DNA of 64,000 nucleotides from Aeromicrobium sp. Root495 (GTDB lineage Bacteria; Actinomycetota; Actinomycetes; Propionibacteriales; Nocardioidaceae). The translations under genes and the position numbers were made by a program. The first letter of the stretch is position 1; every line of letters starts with the position of its first letter. Below the pieces are notes generated by a model, which saw only the letters and a program-made list of their open reading frames with translations, searched no databases and was not told the DNA's origin. The stretch lies in contig NZ_LMFJ01000001.1 in assembly GCF_001426755.1 (NCBI RefSeq), forward strand, positions 1,421,846 to 1,485,845, in the 5' to 3' direction. Below are positions 19,765 through 27,983 of the stretch, in pieces.

Positions 19765-20094
19765 TCAGTTCTGGATGGGGACGGAGACATCGACGAGGAT
19801 GCGTCCGTCCTGGATGGTCGTGGCGTACGTGGGGACCGACTCGACGGCCGGGAGGTTGAGCGGCTTGCCGGTCTTGGCGTCGAAGCGCGAGCCGTGCAGC
19901 CAGCACTCGATCTCGCAGCCCTCCACGTCGCCCTCGGACAACGGGATGGACGCGTGCGAGCACTCGTCGCGGATGGCGTAGACGACGTCGCCCTCGCGCA
20001 CGAGCGCGAGGTCGATGCCGCCGACGGTGACGGGGGTCGCCGCTCCCTCGACCACGAGGTCGAGGGGCGCTGCGAACTCAGGACCGTTGCTCAT
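19765..20094 (-). CDS. Rieske [2Fe-2S] ferredoxin-like protein of the suf operon
   Basis: A 109-aa soluble Rieske protein. Cluster ligands are in RDECSHASIPL (Cys-x-His) and IECWLHGSRFD (Cys-x-x-His). It resembles ferredoxin subunits of non-heme dioxygenases, but no oxygenase is nearby. In actinobacteria this gene is often inserted between sufD and sufC, so it probably supplies electrons for, or is itself a client of, SUF assembly; that role is an inference. Confidence 0.9.
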   Translation of the reverse strand: MSNGPEFAAPLDLVVEGAATPVTVGGIDLALVREGDVVYAIRDECSHASIPLSEGDVEGCEIECWLHGSRFDAKTGKPLNLPAVESVPTYATTIQDGRILVDVSVPIQN

Positions 20095-20096
20095 GC

Positions 20097-21305
20097 TCAG
20101 AGGGCTCCTGCGCGCTCGGCGGCCGAGAGCTCGGCCTCGATGGCCGCCTCCAGGCGCTCCTGCAGGTGCGGCACACCGATCTTGCGGATGATGTCGTTGA
20201 AGAACCCGTGGACGACGAGGCGACGTGCCTCGTCCTCCGGGATCCCGCGGCTCTGCAGGTAGAAGAGGTGCTGGTCGTCGAAGCGACCGGTGGTGCTGGC
20301 GTGGCCGGCACCCTCGATCTCGCCGGTCTCGATCTCCAGGTTGGGCACCGAGTCGGCCTTGGCGCCGTCGGTGAGCACGAGGTTGTCGTTCTGCTCGAAC
20401 GTCTCGATGCCCTCGGCCTCCTTGCGGATGAGGACGTTGCCGATCCAGACCGTGTGCGCGTCCTGGCCCTGCAGCGCACCCTTGTAGAGGACGTTGCTGC
20501 GGGTCTTGGGCGCCGTGTGGTCGGCGAAGAGCCGGTGCTCGATGTGCTGGCCCGCGTCGGCGAAGTAGACGCCGAAGAGCTCGACGCCGCCGCCGGTGCC
20601 GACGTAGTCGGTGGACGTGCTGGCACGCACGACGTCTCCACCGAGCGTGACGGCCACGTGCTTGAACGAGGCGTCGCGGCCCACGCGCGAGTGCTGCGTG
20701 ACCACGTGCACGGCGTCGTCGGCCCAGTCCTGGATGGTCACGAAGGTCAGCTGGGCGCCGTCCTCGAGCACGACCTCGATGTTCTCGGCCCAGGTGGCGG
20801 AGCCGGAGTACTCGACGACGACCGTGGCGTGGCTGAACGCGCGCGCCCGGACGAGGAGCTGGCCGGCGGCGGCCTTCTCGGTGCCGGTGCCGGTGAGCCG
20901 CACGTACGTGGGCTCCTCGACAACGGCGTCCTTGGCCACGGTGATCTCGAAGACCGACTGGGCGGCGTCCCAGGCACGGGCCGAGATGCGGTCGTTGGGC
21001 ACGTAGCCCGACACGCCACGGGCCGACTCGGCCACGGGCACCGACACGGCGGTGACGCCCTCAGCAGCGTCGACCGCGACCGTGTACTGGTCGCCGTCGA
21101 GGGCGGCCTCGGTGTGGAGGTCCTTGAGCCGCTTGAGCGGGGTGAAGCGCCAGATCTCCTCGAGGCCCGTGGGCACCGGGTGGTCGGCGAGGTCGAAGGA
21201 CCCCTCCGGGTGGAGGTGGCTCTCGACCGGCGAGAGCTCCAAGACCTGAGCGAGGTCCGAGCCGGCCGTTGGCCTGGTGGCCACAGCGTCAGTGGTCCCA
21301 CTCAT
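20097..21305 (-). CDS. sufD: Fe-S assembly scaffold protein SufD
   Basis: A 402-aa partner of SufB in the SufBC2D scaffold. The C-terminal half has the SufBD beta-helix and closing motif, including [25 protein letters not shown], and [26 protein letters not shown]. The ATG overlaps the sufB stop (ATGA). The N-terminal 150 residues are more variable, as usual for SufD. Confidence 0.95.
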   Translation of the reverse strand: MSGTTDAVATRPTAGSDLAQVLELSPVESHLHPEGSFDLADHPVPTGLEEIWRFTPLKRLKDLHTEAALDGDQYTVAVDAAEGVTAVSVPVAESARGVSGYVPNDRISARAWDAAQSVFEITVAKDAVVEEPTYVRLTGTGTEKAAAGQLLVRARAFSHATVVVEYSGSATWAENIEVVLEDGAQLTFVTIQDWADDAVHVVTQHSRVGRDASFKHVAVTLGGDVVRASTSTDYVGTGGGVELFGVYFADAGQHIEHRLFADHTAPKTRSNVLYKGALQGQDAHTVWIGNVLIRKEAEGIETFEQNDNLVLTDGAKADSVPNLEIETGEIEGAGHASTTGRFDDQHLFYLQSRGIPEDEARRLVVHGFFNDIIRKIGVPHLQERLEAAIEAELSAAERAGAL

Positions 21306-22774
21306 CCAACTGCACCTTCCATCTGGAGCTCGATCAGGCGGTTGAGCTCGAGGGCGTACTCCATCGGCAGCTCGCGCGCGATCGGCTCGACGAAGCCGCG
21401 GACGATCATGGCCATGGCCTCGTCCTCCTCCATGCCGCGTGACATGAAGTAGAAGAGCTGGTCGTCGCTGAGCTTGGAGACGGTGGCCTCGTGGCCGAGC
21501 GTGACGTCGTCCTCGCGGACGTCGACGTACGGGTACGTGTCGGAGCGGCTGATCTGGTCGACGAGCAGCGCGTCGCACTTGACCGTGCTGGCCGAGCCCT
21601 CAGCTCCCTCGAGCACCTGGAGCAGGCCGCGGTACGACGTGCGACCGCCGCCACGGGCGACGGACTTGCTCAGGATCGAGCTCGACGTGTGGGGCGCTGC
21701 GTGGACCATCTTGGCTCCGGCGTCCTGGTGCTGGCCGGCGCCGGCGAAGGCGATGGACAGCGTCTCGCCCCGGGCGTGCTCGCCCATGAGGTAGACGGCC
21801 GGGTACTTCATGGTGACCTTGGAGCCGATGTTGCCGTCGACCCACTCCATCGTGGCGCCCTCCTCGCAGACGGCGCGCTTGGTGACGAGGTTGTAGACGT
21901 TGTTGGACCAGTTCTGGATCGTCGTGTAGCGGACGCGGGCGCCCTTCTTCACGATGATCTCGACGACGGCCGAGTGCAGCGAGTCGCTCGAGTAGATGGG
22001 CGCGGTGCAGCCCTCGACGTAGTGGACGTAGGAGTCCTCGTCGGCGATGATCAGCGTCCGCTCGAACTGACCCATGTTCTCGGTGTTGATGCGGAAGTAC
22101 GCCTGCAGCGGGATGTCGACGTGGACGCCCTTGGGCACGTAGATGAACGAGCCACCGGACCACACGGCCGAGTTGAGCGCGGAGAACTTGTTGTCGCCCA
22201 CGGGGATGATCGTGGCGAAGTACTCCTGGAAGAGCTCGGGGTGCTCCTTGAGCGCCGTGTCGGTGTCGAGGAACAGGACGCCCTGGGCCTCGAGGTCCTC
22301 ACGGATCGAGTGGTAGACGACCTCGGACTCGTACTGCGCGGCCACGCCGGAGACGAGGCGCTGCTTCTCGGCCTCGGGGATGCCGAGCCGGTCGTACGTG
22401 TTCTTGATGTCCTCGGGCAGGTCGTCCCACGTGGCCGCCTGCTTCTCGGTGGAGCGCACGAAGTACTTGATGTTGTCGAAGTCGATGCCGCCGAGGTCGG
22501 AGCCCCACGTGGGCATGGGCTTGCGCTCGAAGAGGCGCAGGCCCTTCAGACGGAGGTCGAGCATCCACTGCGGCTCGCTCTTGAGGGTCGAGATGTTGCG
22601 CACGACGTCCTCGCTCAGGCCTCGCTGGGAGGTGGCGCCCGCGTCGTTGGCGTCGGACCAGCCGAACTCGTACCGACCGACGTCCTTGAGGCCCGGGTTC
22701 GCCTCCTCGATCGCGTTGGGGACGGTGGTGGCGGTGCCGTTCGCCGTGCTGTTCTCCGGGGAAGTCGTCGTCAT
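21302..22774 (-). CDS. sufB: Fe-S assembly scaffold protein SufB
   Basis: A 490-aa scaffold on which the nascent cluster forms. Recognisable segments are [19 protein letters not shown], the SufB core [21 protein letters not shown] (with a conserved Cys), and the C-terminal [25 protein letters not shown]. No intein is present, unlike some mycobacterial sufB genes. The ATG overlaps the sufR stop, so the repressor and scaffold are co-translated. Confidence 0.96.
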   Translation of the reverse strand: MTTTSPENSTANGTATTVPNAIEEANPGLKDVGRYEFGWSDANDAGATSQRGLSEDVVRNISTLKSEPQWMLDLRLKGLRLFERKPMPTWGSDLGGIDFDNIKYFVRSTEKQAATWDDLPEDIKNTYDRLGIPEAEKQRLVSGVAAQYESEVVYHSIREDLEAQGVLFLDTDTALKEHPELFQEYFATIIPVGDNKFSALNSAVWSGGSFIYVPKGVHVDIPLQAYFRINTENMGQFERTLIIADEDSYVHYVEGCTAPIYSSDSLHSAVVEIIVKKGARVRYTTIQNWSNNVYNLVTKRAVCEEGATMEWVDGNIGSKVTMKYPAVYLMGEHARGETLSIAFAGAGQHQDAGAKMVHAAPHTSSSILSKSVARGGGRTSYRGLLQVLEGAEGSASTVKCDALLVDQISRSDTYPYVDVREDDVTLGHEATVSKLSDDQLFYFMSRGMEEDEAMAMIVRGFVEPIARELPMEYALELNRLIELQMEGAVG

Positions 22775-23490
22775 GACGTGGCCCTCTCTGTGGTGGCGGC
22801 CTGTCCCTCGGAAACGGTCCGGGGCAGGTAGGTGGTGCACACGCCATCGCCGTGGGCGATGGTCGCAAGTCGTTGGACATGGGTGCCGAGAAGCTCGGCG
22901 AACATCTCCGCCTCGGCCTCGCACAGCTGCGGGAACTGCTCCGCGACGTGCGAGACGGGGCAGTGGTGCTGGCAGATCTGCTGCCCGGCCGGGGTGCTGG
23001 TGGCCGAGGCGGCGAATCCGTCGTCGGTGAGGGCCTGCGCGACGACCGCGGCGCGGTCGGCGGGAGCGGCCTGCTCGACGAGCGGCAGGAGGCGGTTCTT
23101 CAACCCTGAGAGCCGGTGCCGGGCGAACGCCTTGACGGCGTCGGGTCCGGCGGACTCGGAGAGGAACTCCAGGGCGTCGACGGCGAGCGCGTCGTAGGCG
23201 TGGTCGAAACGGTCGCGGCCGACGTCGGTGATGACGTAGACCTTGGCCGGACGGCCGCGTCCGCGGCGCTCCTCGGCCCGGGGCTGACGGACGGCGACGA
23301 CGCCGTCGGCCTCGAGCTGGTCGAGGTGACGACGGACCGCAGCCGGCGTGAGCCCGAGCTGCTCCGCGAGCACGGCGGCCGTGGTGGGGCCCTGCTCGAG
23401 GATGGTGCTCACGACCCGCTCGCGCGTAGGAGCATCGTCGATGACCGACGACGCCTCCACCTCGCTGAGCTCGGGCCGCATGTATTTCAC
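22771..23490 (-). CDS. sufR: SufR-like Fe-S-sensing transcriptional repressor
   Basis: A 239-aa DeoR/ArsR-like regulator heading the suf operon. The winged helix lies at about residues 20-95 ([25 protein letters not shown], then the RGRPAKVY wing). The C-terminal part has the cysteines expected to bind a [4Fe-4S] cluster: [16 protein letters not shown] and GDGVCTT. In cyanobacteria and mycobacteria holo-SufR represses the operon and loses binding when the cluster is damaged. The start is GTG at 23490 or ATG at 23481; both lie at or next to the operator, so the start is not certain. Confidence 0.9.
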   Translation of the reverse strand: MKYMRPELSEVEASSVIDDAPTRERVVSTILEQGPTTAAVLAEQLGLTPAAVRRHLDQLEADGVVAVRQPRAEERRGRGRPAKVYVITDVGRDRFDHAYDALAVDALEFLSESAGPDAVKAFARHRLSGLKNRLLPLVEQAAPADRAAVVAQALTDDGFAASATSTPAGQQICQHHCPVSHVAEQFPQLCEAEAEMFAELLGTHVQRLATIAHGDGVCTTYLPRTVSEGQAATTERATS

Positions 23491-23501
23491 AACACCAGTG
23501 T
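23487..23501 (-). promoter_or_regulatory. Candidate SufR operator (ACACT-N5-TGTGA)
   Basis: On the minus strand the sequence is ACACT-GGTGT-TGTGA. As I recall, this is the inverted repeat described for mycobacterial SufR (Rv1460). It overlaps the GTG start codon of sufR, so bound repressor would block initiation and allow autoregulation. The match is exact to the remembered motif; binding is inferred. Confidence 0.7.
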
Positions 23502-23576
23502 GCCGTTATTGATTCCGGCCGTTCAAGGAAGGCCAACCTCAGTGAGGCACGCCTCACGCGAGCGGTCTCGAGGGCC

Positions 23577-23582
23577 TAGGCT
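23577..23582 (+). promoter_or_regulatory. -10 box of a leaderless promoter for the LigD-polymerase gene
   Basis: TAGGCT, 6 nt, then ATG at 23589. This is the same spacing as several other genes in the window. Confidence 0.55.
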
Positions 23583-23588
23583 CGGGCC

Positions 23589-24671
23589 ATGGCGACCAAG
23601 GCCGACGCGGTGATGATCGACGCAGACGGGCGCGAGGTGCGCGTCTCCAGCCCGGACCGGGTGATCTTCCCCGCCTCGCAGCACGGACCCGAGGTCACGA
23701 AGCTCGAGGTGGTCCAGTACTACGTCGCGGTGGCCGACGGGATCATGCGAGCGCTCCGCGACCGACCCACGGCCCTCGAGCGCTGGCCCAAGGGCGTCCT
23801 GCCGGGCATGACCCTGACGGCCCGCGACGCCACCCACGGCCGGGGTCCGCAGGGCGATGCGTTCTACCAGAAGCGCATGATGCGCGGTGCTCCTGAGTGG
23901 GCCCAGCACGTTCGCGTCCACTTCCCCACCGGCCGGACGGCGGTGGAGCTCGCGCCCGACCACGTGGCGTCGGTGGCCTGGGCCGCGCAGATGGGCAGCA
24001 TCACCTACCACCCCAGCCCGTGCCGCGTCGCCGACCTGGACCGACCCGACGAGCTGCGCATCGACCTCGACCCCTACGGCGACACGTCGTTCGTCGACGC
24101 CGTGCGCACGGCCGGGCTGGCGAAGGACCTTCTCGACGAGCTGGGCCTCCGCGGCTTCCCCAAGACGAGCGGCAAGAACGGCATCCACGTCTACGTGCGC
24201 ATCGAGCCGCGCTGGACCTTCACCGACGTCCGGCACGCCGCCATCGGGTTCGGTCGCGAGCTCGAGCGGCGGGTCGAGGGCGTCACCACGGCCTGGTGGA
24301 AGGAGGAGCGCGGCGACAACATCTTCGTGGACTTCAACCAGAACTGCCGCGACCGGACCATCGCCTCGGCCTACTCGCTGCGCCCCAAGGAGGGCGCTCC
24401 GGTCTCGACACCCCTCACGTGGGACGAGCTCGCCGCGCTGGACTCCCCCATGGCCTTCACGCTCCGCACCGTGCCGGGACGACTCGCCACGCACGGAGAC
24501 GCCTGGGCCGAGATCGACGACGTCCATCACAGCCTGGAGCCGCTGCTGGACCTCTGGCGGGCCGACGTCGAGCGTGGCCTGCCCGACATGCCCTACCCGC
24601 CGGAGTACCCCAAGATGCCGGGCGAGCCGAAGCGGGTGCAACCGAGTCGAGAAGCCCGTAGTTCCAGTTGA
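23589..24671 (+). CDS. LigD-type polymerase/primase domain protein; 3' end replaced by element sequence
   Basis: A 360-aa stand-alone PolDom of the archaeo-eukaryotic primase family, which extends and fills ends in non-homologous end joining. Motifs: RIDLDP (metal-binding DxD), KTSGKNGIHVYV, and VDFNQNC (third Asp). There is no ligase or nuclease domain. The last residues are encoded by the integrated element: after the shared KMPGEPKRV, the element codes QPSREARSSS, while the displaced host 3' end at 33595-33631 codes QPSKDTRNSKK. The enzyme is therefore almost certainly still functional. The start is supported by a -10 box 6 nt upstream. Confidence 0.92.
   Translation: MATKADAVMIDADGREVRVSSPDRVIFPASQHGPEVTKLEVVQYYVAVADGIMRALRDRPTALERWPKGVLPGMTLTARDATHGRGPQGDAFYQKRMMRGAPEWAQHVRVHFPTGRTAVELAPDHVASVAWAAQMGSITYHPSPCRVADLDRPDELRIDLDPYGDTSFVDAVRTAGLAKDLLDELGLRGFPKTSGKNGIHVYVRIEPRWTFTDVRHAAIGFGRELERRVEGVTTAWWKEERGDNIFVDFNQNCRDRTIASAYSLRPKEGAPVSTPLTWDELAALDSPMAFTLRTVPGRLATHGDAWAEIDDVHHSLEPLLDLWRADVERGLPDMPYPPEYPKMPGEPKRVQPSREARSSS
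24608..24637 (+). repeat. Left attachment repeat (attL core)
   Basis: 30 bp starting CCCCAAGATGCC and ending GAAGCGGGT, identical to 33565-33594. It lies in the codons for PKMPGEPKRV near the C-terminus of the LigD-polymerase protein. Host sequence is on its left and element sequence on its right. Confidence 0.92.
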
Positions 24672-24723
24672 AAACAGCGGTGGTTGCGATGCGTGTTTCG
24701 TAGCATAGCGCTTACTCGCCTGA

Positions 24724-24729
24724 TAATCT
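24724..24729 (+). promoter_or_regulatory. -10 box of the integrase promoter
   Basis: TAATCT, 6 nt, then GTG at 24736. This is the same leaderless layout as host genes, suggesting the element's integrase is tuned to actinobacterial transcription. Confidence 0.5.
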
Positions 24730-24735
24730 CAGTTC

Positions 24736-25629
24736 GTGACGACATCTTTGCGGGACCTCGGCGACTCGTTCTCGCGCCACCTTCGGGCTGAGAACCGCTC
24801 CCCCGGGACGCTGCGGCTCTACCTGCAGTCGGTCGAGTTCTTCTCGCGCTGGCTCGAGGCGAACGACCACGAGCCGACGCTCGAGAACCTCACCCGCCGA
24901 CGCATCACAGACTGGCTCGCCGACCTCAACGGCATCAACCAGGCCTCGACCGTGAAGACCCGGTACCGCGGCCTGCACCGCTTCTGCGTCTGGCTCGTCG
25001 ACGAGGACGAGATCGAGGCCAACCCCATGCTCAACATCTCCCCGCCCGACGTGAAGCCGCCGCCCGTCCCCGTGCTGACCGACGACGAGCTCGAGGCGCT
25101 CATGCGCGCGTGCGCCGGGAAGGGCTTCAACGAGCGCCGCGACGAAGCGGTCATCCGCGTGCTGCTCAACTGCGGCGTGCGCGTCGCTGAGCTCTGCGCC
25201 CTTAAGGTCACCGACATCGACCTGACGCAAGAGATGGCCTCGGTCATGGGCAAGGGCGCGAAGGTCCGGCCGATCTACTTCTCCTCCCGCACGGTGCGCG
25301 CGCTCGACCGGTACCTGCGGATCCGCTCGGGCCACCGCTGGGCGCACCTCGAGTCGCTCTTCCTGACCCAGCGAGGCCCGCTCTCGACCGACGGCGCCCG
25401 CGACATCATCGCCAACCGCGGGCGCCAGGCCGGCATCGAGGATCTGCACCCGCACCGCTTCCGCCACACCTTCGCCCACGACTTCCTCGTGAACGGCGGC
25501 CAGGAGCGCGACCTCAAGCGCCTGGCCGGCTGGACGAGCGACACCATGCTCGAGCGCTACGGCGCCTCCGCGGCCGACGCGCGCGCCCGTGCCGCGGCCA
25601 CCCGCATGGCGCGAGGTGATCGAGTGTGA
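24736..25629 (+). CDS. Tyrosine recombinase/integrase
   Basis: A 297-aa phage-type integrase. The N-terminal SAM-like core-binding domain (about 1-110) has RSPGTLRLYLQSVEFFSRWLE. The catalytic domain shows all the residues of the family: Arg in CGVRVAELC (about 151), Lys in KGAKVRP (about 175), His-x-x-Arg in HPHRFRHTF (about 240), Trp in LAGWTS, and the nucleophile Tyr in MLERYG (about 274). It is short, with no arm-binding extension, so it resembles XerC/D-like phage integrases. It lies 98 bp from the attL core, as expected for the recombinase of this element. Confidence 0.95.
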   Translation: MTTSLRDLGDSFSRHLRAENRSPGTLRLYLQSVEFFSRWLEANDHEPTLENLTRRRITDWLADLNGINQASTVKTRYRGLHRFCVWLVDEDEIEANPMLNISPPDVKPPPVPVLTDDELEALMRACAGKGFNERRDEAVIRVLLNCGVRVAELCALKVTDIDLTQEMASVMGKGAKVRPIYFSSRTVRALDRYLRIRSGHRWAHLESLFLTQRGPLSTDGARDIIANRGRQAGIEDLHPHRFRHTFAHDFLVNGGQERDLKRLAGWTSDTMLERYGASAADARARAAATRMARGDRV

Positions 25630-25952
25630 CCCCGCGGCCGCTGGTACGACTTCGCTGCCCCAAGGGATGCCTCCTCGGGTCAATCCTCATGGTGGACGGC
25701 GAGCCGCAGGTGGTGATGAAGCTCAAGCCGTTCTCCGTCGTCGCGTACGGCGAGAACGCCGACCTGCCAGCCGACGCCACGGCGATGGGGCCCTGGCCTC
25801 TCAAGGTCGGACAGCCCATTGAGCACCAGTGTCGGCACAGCGCCGGAGTGTGGGTGGACGAGGAAGGCATCGAGGGCATGGTCAAGTTCGTCGAGATGGT
25901 CCGCAACGGCGAGAAGCCGCTCGGGGCGATCATGTTCCTCGAACTCCGCTAA
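25626..25952 (+). CDS. Hypothetical protein coupled to the integrase
   Basis: A 108-aa protein of unknown function. The GTG start overlaps the integrase stop. Residues RLRCPKGCLLGSIL near the N-terminus and EHQCRHSAGVWVDEEG further on contain three Cys and a His that could form a small metal site. There is no signal peptide or membrane segment. It could modulate recombination, given its coupling, but there is no direct evidence. Confidence 0.7.
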   Translation: MTPRPLVRLRCPKGCLLGSILMVDGEPQVVMKLKPFSVVAYGENADLPADATAMGPWPLKVGQPIEHQCRHSAGVWVDEEGIEGMVKFVEMVRNGEKPLGAIMFLELR

Positions 25953-26018
25953 GCGCTGTACTATCGACCCAAGAACTCCCGCGCACAAGATGCGCGAATC
26001 CTCGAGAACGGGTGACGA

Positions 26019-26044
26019 GGCAACCCCTTGAAGGGGGCTTTGCC
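26019..26044 (+). promoter_or_regulatory. Hairpin holding the ribosome-binding site of the 80-aa gene
   Basis: GGCAACCCCTT pairs with AGGGGGCTTTGCC (with small internal offsets) around a 2-nt turn. The AAGGGGG ribosome-binding site, 7 nt before ATG 26045, is inside the 3' arm, so folding would hide it. A TACTAT -10-like box lies at 25959-25964. The hairpin could instead terminate integrase transcription. Confidence 0.5.
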
Positions 26045-26287
26045 ATGGCCTCATCCGATCCCGAAGACCGCGCGACCATCGGTCGCATCGGCGCCCACAC
26101 GTCGTGGGGGAACACAGCCGACCGCACTGCCCGAACTTCCGCCGGCCGAGCCGCTATGGCGCAGAAGTTCCTCGACCAGGCCGACGGCGACCCTGTGCGC
26201 GCCGAGCACATCAAGAAGGCCTATTACCAGCAGCTCGCGCGGAAGTCCGCCCAGGCGCGTCGCCGGAAGGCGAGCGGTGCAGCGTGA
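26045..26287 (+). CDS. Small basic helical protein, actinobacterial satellite/prophage type
   Basis: An 80-aa protein with an Arg/Lys/Ala-rich C-terminus (RKSAQARRRKASGAA) and the segment RIGAHTSWGNTADRTARTSAG. I recall proteins of this look next to replication-like genes in small actinobacterial integrated elements, but no function is known to me. The ATG was chosen for the strong GGGGG site upstream. The 3' end overlaps the next gene (GTGA). Confidence 0.72.
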   Translation: MASSDPEDRATIGRIGAHTSWGNTADRTARTSAGRAAMAQKFLDQADGDPVRAEHIKKAYYQQLARKSAQARRRKASGAA

Positions 26288-26730
26288 CGGCACATGAAAG
26301 CCGCCTCGTGGATGACCACGAGGCGGCCCAAGAGTTTGGCGGCTCTGGTCACAGCATACCGATGGATCGCTTCGCCTGGGAGCGCTGCGTACGCCGCGCC
26401 TCGCTAGCCCCCGAGTTGAAGTACGTCGCGCTCGTCATGGCCACATGGGCCGGCAAGGGCGGGCGAGAAGTGCGCCCCGGCGACCACCTGCTTGCCGACG
26501 TCTGCGGCAAGGGGCTGCGCACCGTGGTGCGGAACCGTCGCGAACTCATGCGCCTGGGGTGGCTCGAGCAGCTCCCGAAGGCCCGACGAGCCGACGCTCA
26601 CGAGTACCAGCTGACGGTGCCCGCGGCCTTCGTCGATGACCCCTCGACGCAACCTCCGGAGCCTGTGGATAAGGGGGGACCACGTGCCACCCGTGACACC
26701 CGATCGCCGCCGACCACACGCCACCCATGA
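26284..26730 (+). CDS. Helix-turn-helix protein, candidate replication initiator
   Basis: A 148-aa protein. Residues about 38-100 look like a winged helix: LAPELKYVALVMATWAG, then HLLADVCGKGLRTVVRNRREL and MRLGWLEQL. This resembles the HTH domains of small phage and satellite replication proteins. The 3' end runs through a DnaA box and the first iteron-like repeats, so the gene and its likely binding region are physically fused, as for many rep-ori pairs. No primase or helicase motif is present. It could alternatively be a transcriptional regulator. The GTG start at 26284 overlaps the previous stop. Confidence 0.65.
   Translation: MTAHESRLVDDHEAAQEFGGSGHSIPMDRFAWERCVRRASLAPELKYVALVMATWAGKGGREVRPGDHLLADVCGKGLRTVVRNRRELMRLGWLEQLPKARRADAHEYQLTVPAAFVDDPSTQPPEPVDKGGPRATRDTRSPPTTRHP
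26664..26672 (-). promoter_or_regulatory. DnaA box
   Basis: TGTGGATAA on the plus strand is the exact complement of the consensus DnaA box TTATCCACA. It is located 5 bp before the first iteron-like repeat. Confidence 0.65.
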
Positions 26731-26799
26731 CCCGACCACACGCCATGGGTGACCGACCACACGCCACCCATGACCCGACCACGTGCCACCCGTGACACC
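26678..26799 (+). repeat. Five iteron-like repeats, putative element origin
   Basis: Units start at 26678, 26712, 26734, 26755 and 26777 and are 21-23 bp long. All begin GACCAC(A/G)(C/T)GCCA. Units 2 and 4 are identical over 22 bp; units 1 and 5 are identical over 23 bp; unit 3 differs in its second half (CCATGGGTGACC). Units 2-5 are contiguous at 22, 21 and 22 bp, about two helical turns, so a bound protein would line up on one face. An A/C-rich stretch with ACCAACC repeats follows to about 26830. Confidence 0.85.
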
Positions 26800-26903
26800 C
26801 CACCAACCAATACCAACCAACTACCAACCATGACCAGCGCGATGTCGACTCCCGAAGCACGTCGAGTACGTGCGCGCGAGACACCGAACCGAAGGACCAT
26901 CTG
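26731..26903. promoter_or_regulatory. Gene-free origin-like stretch
   Basis: It holds most of the iterons and then an A/C-rich segment (26800-26832) with ACCAACC units about 10-11 bp apart, a possible unwinding element or spacer. A GAAGGA ribosome-binding site for the next gene lies at its right end. No coding is supported. Confidence 0.6.
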
Positions 26904-27155
26904 ATGGCTACGAAGAAGACCACTCCGACCACCACCACGACGACCCGGCCGAAGCCGATCCGCGTGCACTACGAGCTCACACTGAGCGCGGGCTGCGCAT
27001 GCGCGGAGGAGCACATGCGCGAGACCGAGAACGGTCCGACCTCGAAGCTCTGCAACAAGTGCGACACGATCCGGGTGACCGGCACTGTGGTGACCGGATC
27101 GCTCGACGAGATCCGCGCTTGGTGCGAGGGCACCTACCGGACGGTTCAGCGATGA
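26904..27155 (+). CDS. Small Thr-rich protein with paired cysteines
   Basis: An 83-aa protein of unknown function. A basic Thr-rich N-terminus (KKTTPTTTTTTRPKP) precedes a domain with SAGCACAEEHMRE and LCNKCDTIRVTG, a likely zinc-binding CxC/CxxC arrangement. It starts with ATG after a GAAGGA site just downstream of the iterons. It overlaps the next gene (ATGA-type coupling). Confidence 0.65.
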   Translation: MATKKTTPTTTTTTRPKPIRVHYELTLSAGCACAEEHMRETENGPTSKLCNKCDTIRVTGTVVTGSLDEIRAWCEGTYRTVQR

Positions 27156-27550
27156 CGCACATCAACGTGCCGGTGGTCATCAGCCCGGCGCACGCTGCAG
27201 CCCTGGCCACGTTCTTCAGCAGCGCCGGTGATGCGTCGACCGACAACGAGCACCCGCCCACCGTCGTGCTGTACGAGGCGGTGGCTCGTGCGCTCGTGGA
27301 CTACCGAGCAGGCGCCGCGCTGCAGCTGGACCTCTCGGGATTCCGTGATGCGAATGAGGCGATGGCTCACGCCGCCGAGCACATGCTCGTGTCTCGCGTG
27401 TGGCACGAGCGCGACGCGCAGCTCGCCTACCTGTTGCGCGAGCTCGCGGATGCGCTCTGGACGCACGGCAAGCGGCTTCTCTGGGCCAGCGTGGACCCGT
27501 CGCTCGACGACCCGGACGGCTGGACCACGGCCGGCCGGGAGCCGTCATGA
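27152..27550 (+). CDS. Hypothetical helical protein
   Basis: A 132-aa acidic, alpha-helical protein with no recognisable domain (ANEAMAHAAEHMLVSRVWHERDAQLAYLLREL). The ATG overlaps the preceding stop, so it is translated with its neighbours. Its position between the origin and the capsid gene is where satellites carry regulatory or interference genes, but no function can be assigned. Confidence 0.65.
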   Translation: MTHINVPVVISPAHAAALATFFSSAGDASTDNEHPPTVVLYEAVARALVDYRAGAALQLDLSGFRDANEAMAHAAEHMLVSRVWHERDAQLAYLLRELADALWTHGKRLLWASVDPSLDDPDGWTTAGREPS

Positions 27551-27714
27551 GGCGGGAGGGCCGGTCAGAAGTTCGCTTCGATCACCGGCATGACCCGCCT
27601 CGCCAAATTTCCCCCCTCGGACGCGTACGTCGTCACGTAACGGATGGTCGATTGCCCGGGATCGCAGCAGGTAGCGCACCTACGCAACGTGTCACTGTGA
27701 CGGGCGGTGCGTGA
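27547..27714 (+). CDS. Possible small Arg-rich protein
   Basis: A 55-aa frame starting with an ATG that overlaps the previous stop (ATGA) and ending in a stop that overlaps the next ATG (TGATG). The product is basic (MRREGRSEVRFDHRHDPPRQ). Coupling on both sides supports it, but composition is unremarkable and it could be untranslated spacer. Confidence 0.4.
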   Translation: MRREGRSEVRFDHRHDPPRQISPLGRVRRHVTDGRLPGIAAGSAPTQRVTVTGGA

Positions 27715-27983
27715 TGGCGTACATCGCGCAGCACGAGGTCGCGCAGCTCACCGACGTCGAGCTCAAGAAGATGGTGCTGGCCTACATGGCCGCGGCCGAC
27801 GAGGGCGGTTCAGCGGCCGCGCTCTGGCGAGCCCTCGGGAACGCGCTCATCCGCGCCGTGCAGCAGCGCGAGCGGACGATGCTCGTCGCCGAGGCCGAGA
27901 TGCTCGACGACGATGAGGAAGGCTGTCTCGCCGACGACCTCGACGAAGAAACGTTGCGTCAGATACGCGATTCGCGCACGTAA
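27714..27983 (+). CDS. Hypothetical acidic protein upstream of capsid
   Basis: An 89-aa, strongly acidic, helical protein (MLVAEAEMLDDDEEG, ADDLDEETLRQIRD). No family recognised. Its place just before the capsid gene and its acidic helices would suit a small scaffold or regulator, but this is speculation. GTG at 27711 is an alternative start. Confidence 0.65.
   Translation: MAYIAQHEVAQLTDVELKKMVLAYMAAADEGGSAAALWRALGNALIRAVQQRERTMLVAEAEMLDDDEEGCLADDLDEETLRQIRDSRT

Noticed and set aside
26678-26799. CRISPR array
   Set aside because: The units are contiguous or nearly so, with no unique spacers of regular length, and no cas gene is near. An iteron reading fits better.
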